Source: Bacteroidales bacterium (lineage in GTDB: Bacteria > Bacteroidota > Bacteroidia > Bacteroidales > Muribaculaceae). From it: DNA of 64,000 nucleotides. A program made the position numbers and the translations under genes. Of this stretch, positions 8,156 to 16,420 are shown piece by piece. Location: NCBI GenBank assembly GCA_910575545.1, contig CAJTFH010000012.1, positions 25,153-89,152 of the forward strand. Reading direction: 5' to 3'. A model generated the notes under the pieces. It was not told the origin of the DNA, did no database searches, and worked only from the letters and a program-made list of their open reading frames with translations. The number at the start of each line of letters is the position of its first letter. The first letter of the stretch is position 1.

Positions 8156-9558
8156 AGAATGAACATACTTTTGAATATCTGAAACAATACCACGGCGACA
8201 ATCGAGTTTCCGGCAAGTTTGCGCTGCTGTGTTATTGAGATTCTGGCGGCTTGAATAGCGTTGATATATCGGTCGTCCAAGTCCATGAGGCGGAATGTCT
8301 CGCGTGGAGTGAACCGGCGAATCTTATAGCCGATATACACAAAATTGTTATCAGTATATGCTGAGGCAGTAACGGCCGGAGCGATTTCAAGAACATTCCT
8401 GGCGGCGTAGCCGTGGGACCTTTGTATCACCATAGGCTCGGCGACAAATTCCGCTGTGCTGCCTGTATTGCGGAAGTTTGAGGCACATACAGACCCGGCA
8501 AACTCTTTCAGGTGGCGAGACACCACAACGCCTTTGTTATCGCGTGTGTAGCCCAAAATCTTAGGCTCCGCCACGAGGCTGTCTTTCTCAACCGTGGTAA
8601 TACAATTTGCCACAGTATCGCCGATTTCAATGCGTTGGGCTGTTTTTGCTCCCTGGCTGCGGTCTGACGGATTTTCGATGTTCCGGCCTCTGAACGCACA
8701 GGCCACGGGTTCGGCCAGGCACGTATCGGTGGGATAATGGCCGTAACCGGCACAAATCGCACCGGCTATTCCTTGAGAAGTTTGGAAATTGGTGGCAAAG
8801 CCGCAACCTTCCGACAATTTGCGTTCACAATGCCCGATAATCATCTGAAGCTGCGGTACAGTAAGATAATAGTTATCCGTCACTTTCTGCTCCAGTATAT
8901 GGCGGAGGCGACGCTTCGGGGCGGCTGTTTCGGGAAATATGAACGGTTTATGTTCTCCGAGGATTGAAACCATAAAAACACGTTGCCGATTCTGGGGAAT
9001 CCCGAAATCACGAGCATTTAGAACTTTCCAGTAGTTGGAATAGCCTTGGGCCTCCAGCCACTCTCGCCAGCGTTTGAAGTTCTCGGCGTGTTTCTTGAAT
9101 GTCAACGCCTTTACATTCTCCATAAGGAGGTATCGTGGACGTTTAGCCTCGATAGCGCGGGCGCATTCCCACAATAACGATGAACGGGTGCCGGAACCCT
9201 CCGCGAATCCGCGTTGCTTCCCGGCGGTACTTATATCCTGACAAGGGAATGAATAGGTGAATAAATCAAAGTCGGGCATTTCCGCACTGGTCCAGTCTAT
9301 CAGCGTAATATCCCCGTAGTTGGGAAATCTTTCCGTAATTTCCTTTGTCGGAGTGTATGCCTTTATATCGAGACGGTCGATTCTTTCGCCGGCAAGACGC
9401 GGATCGCGGGCGGCGTAATATGCCGCCACTGCGTAGCGGTCAATTTCCGAAAAGCCCACCACCTCGTAATCAAAAGAGGGATAAGCCGTTTTCAGTCGTT
9501 CGAGGGCTATTGACTGACTGCCATAACCGGCGAACGCTTCAAATACTCGTAATTTCAT
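8152..9558 (-). CDS. C5-cytosine DNA methyltransferase (Dcm family)
   Basis: 468 residues with the family motifs in order: motif I FEAFAGYGSQ (6-15), motif IV SFPCQDIS with catalytic Cys106, motif VI ENV (147-149), motif VIII QNRQRVF, a long variable target-recognition region, and motif X GNSIVAVVLFQI near the end. It transfers a methyl group from SAM to C5 of cytosine in a specific site. No restriction endonuclease is next to it, so it is an orphan phage enzyme, most likely protecting phage DNA. Its ATG overlaps the stop of the preceding 58-residue gene (ATGA). Confidence 0.92.
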   Translation of the reverse strand: MKLRVFEAFAGYGSQSIALERLKTAYPSFDYEVVGFSEIDRYAVAAYYAARDPRLAGERIDRLDIKAYTPTKEITERFPNYGDITLIDWTSAEMPDFDLFTYSFPCQDISTAGKQRGFAEGSGTRSSLLWECARAIEAKRPRYLLMENVKALTFKKHAENFKRWREWLEAQGYSNYWKVLNARDFGIPQNRQRVFMVSILGEHKPFIFPETAAPKRRLRHILEQKVTDNYYLTVPQLQMIIGHCERKLSEGCGFATNFQTSQGIAGAICAGYGHYPTDTCLAEPVACAFRGRNIENPSDRSQGAKTAQRIEIGDTVANCITTVEKDSLVAEPKILGYTRDNKGVVVSRHLKEFAGSVCASNFRNTGSTAEFVAEPMVIQRSHGYAARNVLEIAPAVTASAYTDNNFVYIGYKIRRFTPRETFRLMDLDDRYINAIQAARISITQQRKLAGNSIVAVVLFQIFKSMFIL

Positions 9559-9731
9559 AAAATCGAAAAAAGGTTTGCCGGTTCTTCATCAGGAAAGAAG
9601 CGGCCGTTAACTTGTAATGCTTTTCGCATGGCTTCGCGGAATGAAACAAAAGTGTCAATCGTTCCGAGCGTGTGGTCGATTTTCTGTGATAGCGTCCAGC
9701 GTTGCCGGGATTCCAGTGTCTTACTATCCAT
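9555..9731 (-). CDS. 58-residue prophage early protein
   Basis: A short open frame that is easily missed: it starts MDSKTLESRQRWTLSQK, ends ANLFSIL, and its TGA overlaps the ATG of the C5-methyltransferase gene (ATGA). It begins 12 bp after the stop of the primase-helicase gene. This tight packing on both sides, in a stretch otherwise empty, supports a real gene. No family is recognised; the sequence is polar and probably helical. Confidence 0.6.
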   Translation of the reverse strand: MDSKTLESRQRWTLSQKIDHTLGTIDTFVSFREAMRKALQVNGRFFPDEEPANLFSIL

Positions 9732-9743
9732 AGCGGTAACAGT

Positions 9744-12665
9744 TTAGAAGGGCAGTTTTTCCTGTTGTGGGGGTTGTGGGGGTGGATTCTTGATTCTGTC
9801 CGATTCGGCTACCGTGCGGAGATAAATCATTTCTTTCTGCACTTTCTTATGTGTAACCGGGTCTTCGATTCTCCGCATGATTCTTTGGCCGCTATTGCAT
9901 AGGTCTTGCGGATTCAGTTCTGCGACATATTCGCACGTATAGCAAAAGCCTTTCAGTGCTTTGGTAAACCTCTGCATAGACCATTTATGATTGCCGGAAA
10001 AACTCTTGAAGGCATTGAACGCTTCTTCCCTGACAATTTCGGTATTCAGGTGGTCGCCGTTCCCGTTCTCGTCGATAGAGAAATACATTTCGGCCCAGTC
10101 TTGGAAGTTGTCGCCCATATCCCGGAGGAACTTGCGGAAAATTATATTGTCAATCCGTGGTTCTATTTTTACCGGCATATTCGCGACAGAAAGATAGAAT
10201 CTGACGCATTGCATAAAGAAATTTATATCCGCTTCCCACTCGGCCTCTGTATATGTCGATGAATATAAATCCTTATTGAAATCGTCGTAAATACGTCGTG
10301 TTTCGAGATAATCGTTATCTTCAGTCTGCTGGTGGTAATAGTCGGAGAATACCACAAAAAGCATACGGCCGACGCTCGAACCGTCAAACTCTTTCGGTAC
10401 GTAATTTGTGGTAAATGCGAACTTCGGGGCCTCGTTGAATTTCAACGTATAGGCGGAAACGTTCTTTGTGTTTATGGTGATGTCGGAAGTGATGTTGTCG
10501 TAAAACTGTTTGAACGGCAGATATTCGTCGCAGTCGTCAACTACCACGATTCCGAGGTGTTTGCTTATCTGCTCAAAAGCAAATTGATTTTCCAGTAACC
10601 GGGGATTGCGGCCGCTTATCTTCAGCCACCTTGTAATGTGTGAAAGAGCGCGGAACATGAATGATTTGCCGGAGCGTCCGTTACACTGGTCGTTCTCGCC
10701 CACGATATTATCCATGACGAACGGGGCCCATGCACGGGAATCCGATTTGAAACGGTGCAGCATAAACCCGATTGTAAAAATCTTGTTTATAAGACACTGT
10801 TTTTGTTCCTGTATCTCGGCAGGGGTCAGGCGAGGTCCGGCAATGTCGAATTTATGCTCCTTGCGGTAAGCCTCGATTTGCTCGGCAGTCCATTCGCCCG
10901 GCATTTGCTCCAGTTCCTTGCGCCAGTAGATACGGGAGGAGTTAATCAAATATCTGAAGTAATTGGAGGCGTGGGGGTAAACTTCGATGTTGAAATCTTC
11001 GCTGTCATAGCGTCCTTCCGGGTGCGTAATCTCGAACATATCGGGAAGGAATCGGACGTTATGAGGTATCACGTTTTCTTCCCACACATAGCGGCCCCCG
11101 ACGGCTATACGGTTTTCGTGCTTGATTATCTCTTTGCCTGTTACTTCAGCCGAGAATGTCGGGAAGTAAAAGAACTGTGAACGTTCCGTGTAGTTGGTGA
11201 AATCCGGGTCGGCCTCCCGTAACGCCTCCAGAGAGGAAAGCGAAAGCGTAGGGGTTGATAATATCAGGTTGCGGAGTTCTCGCGGTTGTCGCGTATGAAT
11301 AGACCATTTATGCACGAACTCGCGTATTTCTTTCGGGGTTACAAGCGTTACTATATTGCCGGTAATACGGATAAACTGCGTTCCGGGAGCGTGTTTGTCG
11401 CGGAGTGTGTAGAATCCGCTCAACATCAAAAATTCGTGTAGACAGGAAATGTCGATACTATATTTGTAGCGGCCTTTGCTCTTTCCGTCCTCACCTTTGC
11501 CGCTTACCCATTGTTTAGTCCAGAACTTCGCCGGGGTGGCGAGTTCGAGAAGTCCGCGAAAGTCGCTGTTGCTTTTCCAAATCTCTATCCAGTCGCGGAA
11601 GTCTTTGCGAGGGTTGCCCCGGTGGTCACGGTAATTTGCGAGTTCGTCGGGTAGCCATATCGTATGAATGTCGATGAATCGCAAGGCAAGTTCCGTCCCT
11701 TTCACCCGGCCGGTCGTGTCGATGTCCGGGATATTGTAGACGGTTTCGACATAGCGTGTTATCTGTCTGTATTCTTCCTCCGTAACCTTGTATGTCTCGG
11801 AGTTGAACCATAGAGGGTGGTAGCCGAGGGAACGGACGCAAATCGCGTCGCGCTCGCCGGAGCAAATGATGGCTTCCGGCAGTTTCTTTTCTTTGTACGG
11901 CTTGCCCTCGTTCGCCGGGTCTGAATTGAAGGCGCGTTCTTCAGCCTCGTTATAATCCTGGTAAGCTGCGATGAGTTCAAACAGTCCATTGATGTAACTT
12001 TGCGGCTTTTTACCTCTTGGCTGGTATTGGAATCGCCATTGCTTATCGACGTTAAGAGGCTCGTATATCTTATAAAATTTGTCTGCGTTACCTTTTTCGT
12101 CAACAAACCAACATTCCCGCATAAAAATCGGATAGTTCTCGTTGGAGAACTTGTGGATTGCTTCGCGGTTCTTTACCGATGTAAGACGTTTTACCCGGTA
12201 CCAGTGCAACGCCTCCATGTGTTCCGGGGTAACACGTGGCCCCATTATGGCACATTGCGATTTCGTAAATTCTTGGTCTATATCCCACGTGCATTCACCT
12301 TCCGGCTGCTCTGCGGTGGCGGGTTCGCGTCTTATGTCCGGGCGATTGATTGAACGTGTTATCTCGTCCTGTATGTTGAAAGTGGCCGCAAGGTCGAGGA
12401 TTGCTTCAGTGAATGAAATGCCCTTCGCCTCCATGTGTATCTGTATCGGGTCAATGGCGCGGCCTTCACCTCCGAAGTCAGTCATTTTCCAGACCTTACC
12501 CTTATCCGTATTGAATAGTTTTACCCGTGCGCTTGGTGTCCGTTCGTCAGGACGGGCGCGGAACGGTTTGTTTGTTCGTGCCGATTCCACGGCCTCCGGG
12601 TAATGCAGTGCGATGATACGGAGACCGTCGTCGGTTGCCGCGTTTAGCCTTTCAGGTGTTACCAT
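9744..12665 (-). CDS. Phage DNA primase-helicase
   Basis: 973 residues. The N terminus (about 15-100) resembles the CHC2 zinc domain of DnaG in layout (PDERTPSARVK, then FGGEGRAIDPI) but lacks the zinc cysteines. A TOPRIM-like region follows (ICSGERDAICVRSLGY, then DIDTTGRVKGTELA and KDFRDW). The C-terminal half is a superfamily 3-type helicase with the Walker A segment NGRSGKSFMFRAL near residue 663 and acidic VVVDDCDEY after it. It should prime and unwind phage DNA during replication. It is the largest gene of the early operon. The loss of zinc ligands suggests a changed primase active site. Confidence 0.85.
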   Translation of the reverse strand: MVTPERLNAATDDGLRIIALHYPEAVESARTNKPFRARPDERTPSARVKLFNTDKGKVWKMTDFGGEGRAIDPIQIHMEAKGISFTEAILDLAATFNIQDEITRSINRPDIRREPATAEQPEGECTWDIDQEFTKSQCAIMGPRVTPEHMEALHWYRVKRLTSVKNREAIHKFSNENYPIFMRECWFVDEKGNADKFYKIYEPLNVDKQWRFQYQPRGKKPQSYINGLFELIAAYQDYNEAEERAFNSDPANEGKPYKEKKLPEAIICSGERDAICVRSLGYHPLWFNSETYKVTEEEYRQITRYVETVYNIPDIDTTGRVKGTELALRFIDIHTIWLPDELANYRDHRGNPRKDFRDWIEIWKSNSDFRGLLELATPAKFWTKQWVSGKGEDGKSKGRYKYSIDISCLHEFLMLSGFYTLRDKHAPGTQFIRITGNIVTLVTPKEIREFVHKWSIHTRQPRELRNLILSTPTLSLSSLEALREADPDFTNYTERSQFFYFPTFSAEVTGKEIIKHENRIAVGGRYVWEENVIPHNVRFLPDMFEITHPEGRYDSEDFNIEVYPHASNYFRYLINSSRIYWRKELEQMPGEWTAEQIEAYRKEHKFDIAGPRLTPAEIQEQKQCLINKIFTIGFMLHRFKSDSRAWAPFVMDNIVGENDQCNGRSGKSFMFRALSHITRWLKISGRNPRLLENQFAFEQISKHLGIVVVDDCDEYLPFKQFYDNITSDITINTKNVSAYTLKFNEAPKFAFTTNYVPKEFDGSSVGRMLFVVFSDYYHQQTEDNDYLETRRIYDDFNKDLYSSTYTEAEWEADINFFMQCVRFYLSVANMPVKIEPRIDNIIFRKFLRDMGDNFQDWAEMYFSIDENGNGDHLNTEIVREEAFNAFKSFSGNHKWSMQRFTKALKGFCYTCEYVAELNPQDLCNSGQRIMRRIEDPVTHKKVQKEMIYLRTVAESDRIKNPPPQPPQQEKLPF

Positions 12666-12805
12666 ATCATATTACAAGTTACATAATTACAAAAAATTAT
12701 AGCGGTTTTTACCCCCCCCCAATTTTCTGAAAATCGGTTGAGCCGGTTATAGTTCCGCAAAATTGCCGAGAATCAGCGGTCGAGAGAAGGACGGCCAAAA
12801 CGTTG

Positions 12806-12982
12806 TCATTCATATTGGAAGATGTTTAATTGAATACAGTAGCCGAAAGACTTCAGCCGGGCTTCGATTCTTTCGGAGCGATTCACCTCCGGCATCGTGG
12901 CCACTCTTTGGTTCTTGGCAAAGACATAGCCACGGCGACGCGCATAGTAGCGGAGGTTATACAACGCTTTAGGTTCTTGCAT
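12806..12982 (-). CDS. 58-residue basic prophage early protein
   Basis: Starts at the ATG at 12982 (MQEPKALYNLRYYARRRGYV), overlapping the previous gene by 14 bp; a longer reading to 13024 would overlap it by 56 bp and is less likely. The protein is strongly basic in its first half and has no membrane segment. Small basic early proteins of this kind often bind DNA, but no family is recognised. Confidence 0.55.
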   Translation of the reverse strand: MQEPKALYNLRYYARRRGYVFAKNQRVATMPEVNRSERIEARLKSFGYCIQLNIFQYE

Positions 12983-13250
12983 TGGAAACAGAAACGTCGG
13001 TATCGTATATTGCCGATATGGCATTGCAAACTATGTCTGTGAGTTCGCCCATTGGGAGGTCATGAGTAATACGGACACAACCGTTTTTATCATCATCAAA
13101 GAACACTTCGGTGGCTATGATGTCTCCGGCTTCGTTGATTTTATCGGCGATTTTGAGTGGCAGACGTTTGTGTTTTATCGTCAGCATTGCGCGTTCTGCG
13201 CTGGCGTTCAGTATGGCGGAGTATGCGCCAAAGGTGATTTCTTTTTTCAT
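12969..13250 (-). CDS. Small prophage early protein
   Basis: 93 residues with mixed alpha/beta pattern: a lysine-rich strand (TIKHKRLPLKI), a central acidic FFDDDKNG turn and an amphipathic C-terminal helix. No family is recognised. It lies 40 bp downstream of the regulator-like gene and overlaps the next gene by 14 bp, as part of the early operon ahead of the primase-helicase. Confidence 0.6.
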   Translation of the reverse strand: MKKEITFGAYSAILNASAERAMLTIKHKRLPLKIADKINEAGDIIATEVFFDDDKNGCVRITHDLPMGELTDIVCNAISAIYDTDVSVSNART

Positions 13251-13290
13251 TTTTCGAGTAGGTTAATATACCTCCCCGGAGGTCGGACGC

Positions 13291-13551
13291 TTACGCCTTC
13301 GCCCCTCCCTCCGGTTTGGTAATTGTGAATATTTCTTTTCCTGACACCTGAAGGCTCACACGGTTGATGTCTCTTTGCGAGGCCGGACGTATGGAACAGT
13401 TTCCATAAACCCAGTTGTTAACCGTGTGCAGCGGCACAAGGCAAGCGTCAACCAAAAGGTGCTTCGTCTTGTTATAGTCCTTGCGTGGCAAAGAATCAAG
13501 CCAACCGCGTAAAATTTCGTTTGGTGTGAGTGGTCTAATTTCTTGCTCCAT
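13291..13551 (-). CDS. First gene of the early operon, probable HTH regulator (Cro-like role)
   Basis: 86 residues. A central helical part (residues about 25-65: KTKHLLVDACLVPLHTVNNWVYGNCSIRP) has the spacing of a helix-turn-helix, with PLHTVNNWVYG as candidate recognition helix. It is the first gene transcribed leftward from the switch region and faces the XRE repressor gene, which is the place of Cro in lambdoid phages. Assignment as a regulator rests on this position and the HTH-like pattern. Confidence 0.6.
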   Translation of the reverse strand: MEQEIRPLTPNEILRGWLDSLPRKDYNKTKHLLVDACLVPLHTVNNWVYGNCSIRPASQRDINRVSLQVSGKEIFTITKPEGGAKA

Positions 13552-13657
13552 TTGCTCAATTCAAAAATTTGTTGTAATTTTATTATGCAAATAAAGCATT
13601 AAAATTACTATTCAGTAATTAAATCACTCTTAAAAATTGTTAACAATATAAATTTTA
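13552..13657. promoter_or_regulatory. Prophage switch region with two inverted repeats
   Basis: The 106 bp between the divergent regulator genes contain AATTACT-ATTC-AGTAATT (13603-13620, perfect 7-bp arms) and the perfect palindrome ATTGTTAACAAT (13636-13647), 11 bp before the repressor ATG. A TTTATTTG sequence on the minus strand is a possible leftward -7 box. These are the natural candidates for repressor and Cro-like operators. Confidence 0.55.
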
Positions 13658-13966
13658 ATGGCTAACTTAATACTAATCAGAGATTTGTGCGAGCGTAAGA
13701 AAATGACTATCCGCGAACTCGCGCAAAAGATTGGCCGCAATGAAAGCAGCATACAGAGCGCAATCCGTCGCGGTACTACCAACTCCACCACAATAGAGTT
13801 GATAGCAAAGGAATTAGGTGTTTCAGCCGGTATCTTCTTCGACGGATTCGACGGGGGAGAAGCAACTGCCGAACTGCGCCGCGAAATCGCTCACCTGAAG
13901 GAACTCCTGAAAGAAAAAGAACGTACCATCGAGATACTAATGAGCGACCGCAACGCTAAAAAATAG
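13658..13966 (+). CDS. XRE-family prophage repressor
   Basis: 102 residues. The N-terminal 60 form a Cro/C1-type helix-turn-helix (MTIRELAQKIGRNESSIQSA, then TIELIAKELGVS), and the C-terminal 30 are a heptad-rich coiled coil (LRREIAHLKELLKEKERTIE) suited to dimerisation. There is no peptidase domain, so induction by RecA-stimulated self-cleavage is not expected. It is transcribed away from the early operon, with palindromic operators in between. It is the last prophage gene before the attachment-like site at 14,035. Confidence 0.85.
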   Translation: MANLILIRDLCERKKMTIRELAQKIGRNESSIQSAIRRGTTNSTTIELIAKELGVSAGIFFDGFDGGEATAELRREIAHLKELLKEKERTIEILMSDRNAKK

Positions 13967-14034
13967 TCAAATGTCGGCGCAATGTCGGCACAATCAGCAA
14001 TTAAACTACTGACTACTAAGGGGTGCAATGTGCC

Positions 14035-14090
14035 TGGTGGCACCACCCAAGTAAAAGTTAAATCGCTAATTCTTACAGAGTTGGCGATTT
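14035..14090 (+). other. Attachment-like cassette 1: core plus hairpin
   Basis: TGGTGGCACCAC (14035-14046), itself an inverted repeat, followed 13 bp later by a hairpin (14060-14090, AAATCGCTAA / TTGGCGATTT with loop TTCTTACAGAG) and a T-rich run. The same arrangement occurs at 29,376 in the same orientation and at 56,846 inverted. This copy marks the junction between prophage and mobilisable island. The hairpin would also terminate the repressor transcript. Confidence 0.6.
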
Positions 14091-14096
14091 TTCTTT

Positions 14097-14278
14097 TAGT
14101 CACTACAGGGCGTAGTCACTATAATAGTCACTATCTAAATCGCTATAAACCACGATAAATCGGCTTGATTAAACTGTATTAAAAAGTAGCGTTTAATTCT
14201 AAACCCAATTAAATTCTACATTAAATTCTCTGCAAAATAATAGTGACTATCGGCGTGGTGCGCTGAGATAGTCACTAC
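14097..14278. repeat. TAGTCACTA repeats, candidate recombinase arm sites (left end)
   Basis: TAGTCACTAC/T occurs at 14097, 14113, 14125 and 14269 and in reverse at 14240. The same decamer occurs twice at 29236 and 29248 beside the integrase gene, at the other end of the island. Such repeats a little inside the core at both ends are typical arm-type binding sites of tyrosine recombinases. The rest of 13,967-14,285 holds no gene. Confidence 0.55.
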
Positions 14279-14285
14279 TTCATTC

Positions 14286-16043
14286 TTACATTGTAAGTCG
14301 GGTGCCGGACTGACGGTTGTCGATGTCGTCGTAGCGGGTGCGGTTGCCGACTTCGTGCTCGCGCTTGTAGCCGGATGAGCCGGAACTGACATTGAGGGAA
14401 GATAGTGCGTTGGCAAGATTGAATGTGAACACTTGCGAGATTTCCGGGGAGTAGTCCTGTGGACGGGAAGGGAGAATAAGGACTCCGGCTTTGGACTGGG
14501 TATTCTGCTTTATCCTGTCTTTAACCGCCTCGGCATCCTTTCGAGTAAGATGCAGCATGGCTATTGACATCAGGAAGTCTTGTCTTGCTTGTTCATCGGC
14601 ATGTAGAGAGCGGAACTTGGCTTCCTCCTCCGAAGTTAATTCTATCAAAGGCATATAGCCGTCAGTCAGTGCCACGCGGAGGCAGTAGTTGCCGTTTCTA
14701 TGTTTGACAACGGCCATGCCTTTTATTCTCTCTTGATGGTTGTGTATCGGATAGCGCATGAGATATTCGGTCAGTATCTCCTCGGAGAACATCGTGGCCG
14801 CTATTGTCAGGCCTACATCTTCGCGCTCGTCGTCTTTCACGCCGTTATACCATGCGTACTGTCTCGGAGAGATTGGCTTGCTGTACGTCGAGCCGTCTTT
14901 GACATTGATGAGCATATAGTTCCCTATGCTGTCTTTGCCAACCTCGACAGTGAACAGGTCGCTGTACACGTCAAGCGGCGATGGTTCCCTTTGTGGTTTG
15001 ATGGCGAAATCAATAAGCTCCGACAGTTTCATCACCTTGCTGCCGTCGAAGGCAATCTTTTCGGCATGGTCGATTATACTGTAGCCTCTCACCCTGCCGT
15101 CCTTGTCCTTCTGGAAACTGATGTCTATGCCAAACTTTGTCTTGAGAACATCGATAAGAGTCTGTATGCGCTGGCAGTTCTCCTTGCTCAACGGTTTGCC
15201 GTGGTTGTCAAGTATTTTGCGGATGTCGGTATTCAGTTTTGCTTTTACTGGCTTTCGCTTCTTACCTTTTGACACTTTGACATTATCGACACTTTGACAT
15301 TTTCCCTCGGCTATCTCGCTCTTGTATTTCCGGATTATGTAGCGGAGCTGCGTAGCGCGGTCTTTGCGCTTGGGGCTGTTTTTGGTGATTCGATTGAGGA
15401 TGTCATCGATGGCGATATTCCAGGCGTCACCGCCGCACTTGAACAGACGGTAGCCGTCGAGCGATTTCTCTATCTTGTAGCCGTGAGTCTTGACGATATT
15501 GGCAAACTGCCCCTCCGTTTCGTAGTCGTAGCTGAGAATCCGGTCAATATCTTTCTTGATGTCAGGAGATATTATGCGGTTGGCACACTCGTTAAGCCTG
15601 CGCCTGTCCTGATGGTCAGATATGGCATAACCGTTTGGCTTTATTCTCGTCGAGAGAATATGCACATGGTTATTACCGGTATCGTGGTGGGCGTAAACAA
15701 AATACGGCTGACGGGCATAGCCCATGCCCTCCATAAGTTCACGCGCAAAGTCGGTAAGTTCTTCCGGCGACATGGCGCGTCCTTTCACCGAGGCCGAAAC
15801 ATGGAACTGGAAACGTGTTGTCTTTGTATTGCCGTAAGTCTTTGAACTTTCTTTCAGATACCTCTCGACTTCTGCCGACGCATCAAGACCGAAGCGGTGC
15901 AGCGTATCTACATTGTGACGCAACGCCTCGCTGACGTTCTCCATCGCCATAAGGGTTGCCACGCCATCAGCAATCTTTTTCTCGTTATATCGAGCGCCGG
16001 GGAAACCGCCGCCGGACACATCGTTGAGTTTCTTGACTATCAT
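14286..16043 (-). CDS. Relaxase (MobB/VirD2-like mobilisation nuclease)
   Basis: 585 residues. The N-terminal 200 form a relaxase domain: YNEKKIADG near the start, QFHVSAS, and the metal-binding histidine motif HHDTGNNHVHIL (about residue 120), as in Bacteroidota mobilisation proteins. The rest is a long extension of unknown role. The enzyme should nick oriT and pilot the strand into a recipient, using the transfer machinery of a co-resident conjugative element, since no such machinery is encoded here. It overlaps the MobC-like gene by 4 bp. Confidence 0.88.
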   Translation of the reverse strand: MIVKKLNDVSGGGFPGARYNEKKIADGVATLMAMENVSEALRHNVDTLHRFGLDASAEVERYLKESSKTYGNTKTTRFQFHVSASVKGRAMSPEELTDFARELMEGMGYARQPYFVYAHHDTGNNHVHILSTRIKPNGYAISDHQDRRRLNECANRIISPDIKKDIDRILSYDYETEGQFANIVKTHGYKIEKSLDGYRLFKCGGDAWNIAIDDILNRITKNSPKRKDRATQLRYIIRKYKSEIAEGKCQSVDNVKVSKGKKRKPVKAKLNTDIRKILDNHGKPLSKENCQRIQTLIDVLKTKFGIDISFQKDKDGRVRGYSIIDHAEKIAFDGSKVMKLSELIDFAIKPQREPSPLDVYSDLFTVEVGKDSIGNYMLINVKDGSTYSKPISPRQYAWYNGVKDDEREDVGLTIAATMFSEEILTEYLMRYPIHNHQERIKGMAVVKHRNGNYCLRVALTDGYMPLIELTSEEEAKFRSLHADEQARQDFLMSIAMLHLTRKDAEAVKDRIKQNTQSKAGVLILPSRPQDYSPEISQVFTFNLANALSSLNVSSGSSGYKREHEVGNRTRYDDIDNRQSGTRLTM

Positions 16044-16420
16044 TTTCCTGATATTATCATGTTATAGAGGTATGTCAGCATCTGTTGGATTTTATCTGTA
16101 CCCTCGCAAAACAGACCGAAGGGAAGAAGATCTGCCGCCCGCAACGAGTAAGGATTCATTTTCTGCTGCTCGTTGATGTGCTTTGCAACCTGATTGGTGT
16201 TGGTGCCGGTCCTTTCGATGAGCTTGATAGCGGACTTGATCAAAGCAATCATACGGGGATTGTCTCGGTCAGCCATCGGCTGCTCTTCATATTTGAGTGT
16301 GGCACAACGTACAAACGCACTCAGATTACCGTCGGTGTATCGGTCGGCTCCTGACTGCATTTCTGCGTGGGTCTGCGAATCGACACGTATTTTTATAGTG
16401 ATGGATTTTTTATCCGGCAT
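16040..16420 (-). CDS. MobC-like relaxosome accessory protein
   Basis: 126 residues. It opens with a ribbon-helix-helix-like segment (SITIKIRVDSQTHAEMQSGA) and continues with a region typical of MobC/MobA accessory proteins (IERTGTNTNQVAKHINEQ). It should bind oriT DNA and load the relaxase encoded immediately downstream. The repeat-rich stretch upstream (16,421-16,980) is the likely oriT. Confidence 0.82.
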   Translation of the reverse strand: MPDKKSITIKIRVDSQTHAEMQSGADRYTDGNLSAFVRCATLKYEEQPMADRDNPRMIALIKSAIKLIERTGTNTNQVAKHINEQQKMNPYSLRAADLLPFGLFCEGTDKIQQMLTYLYNMIISGK

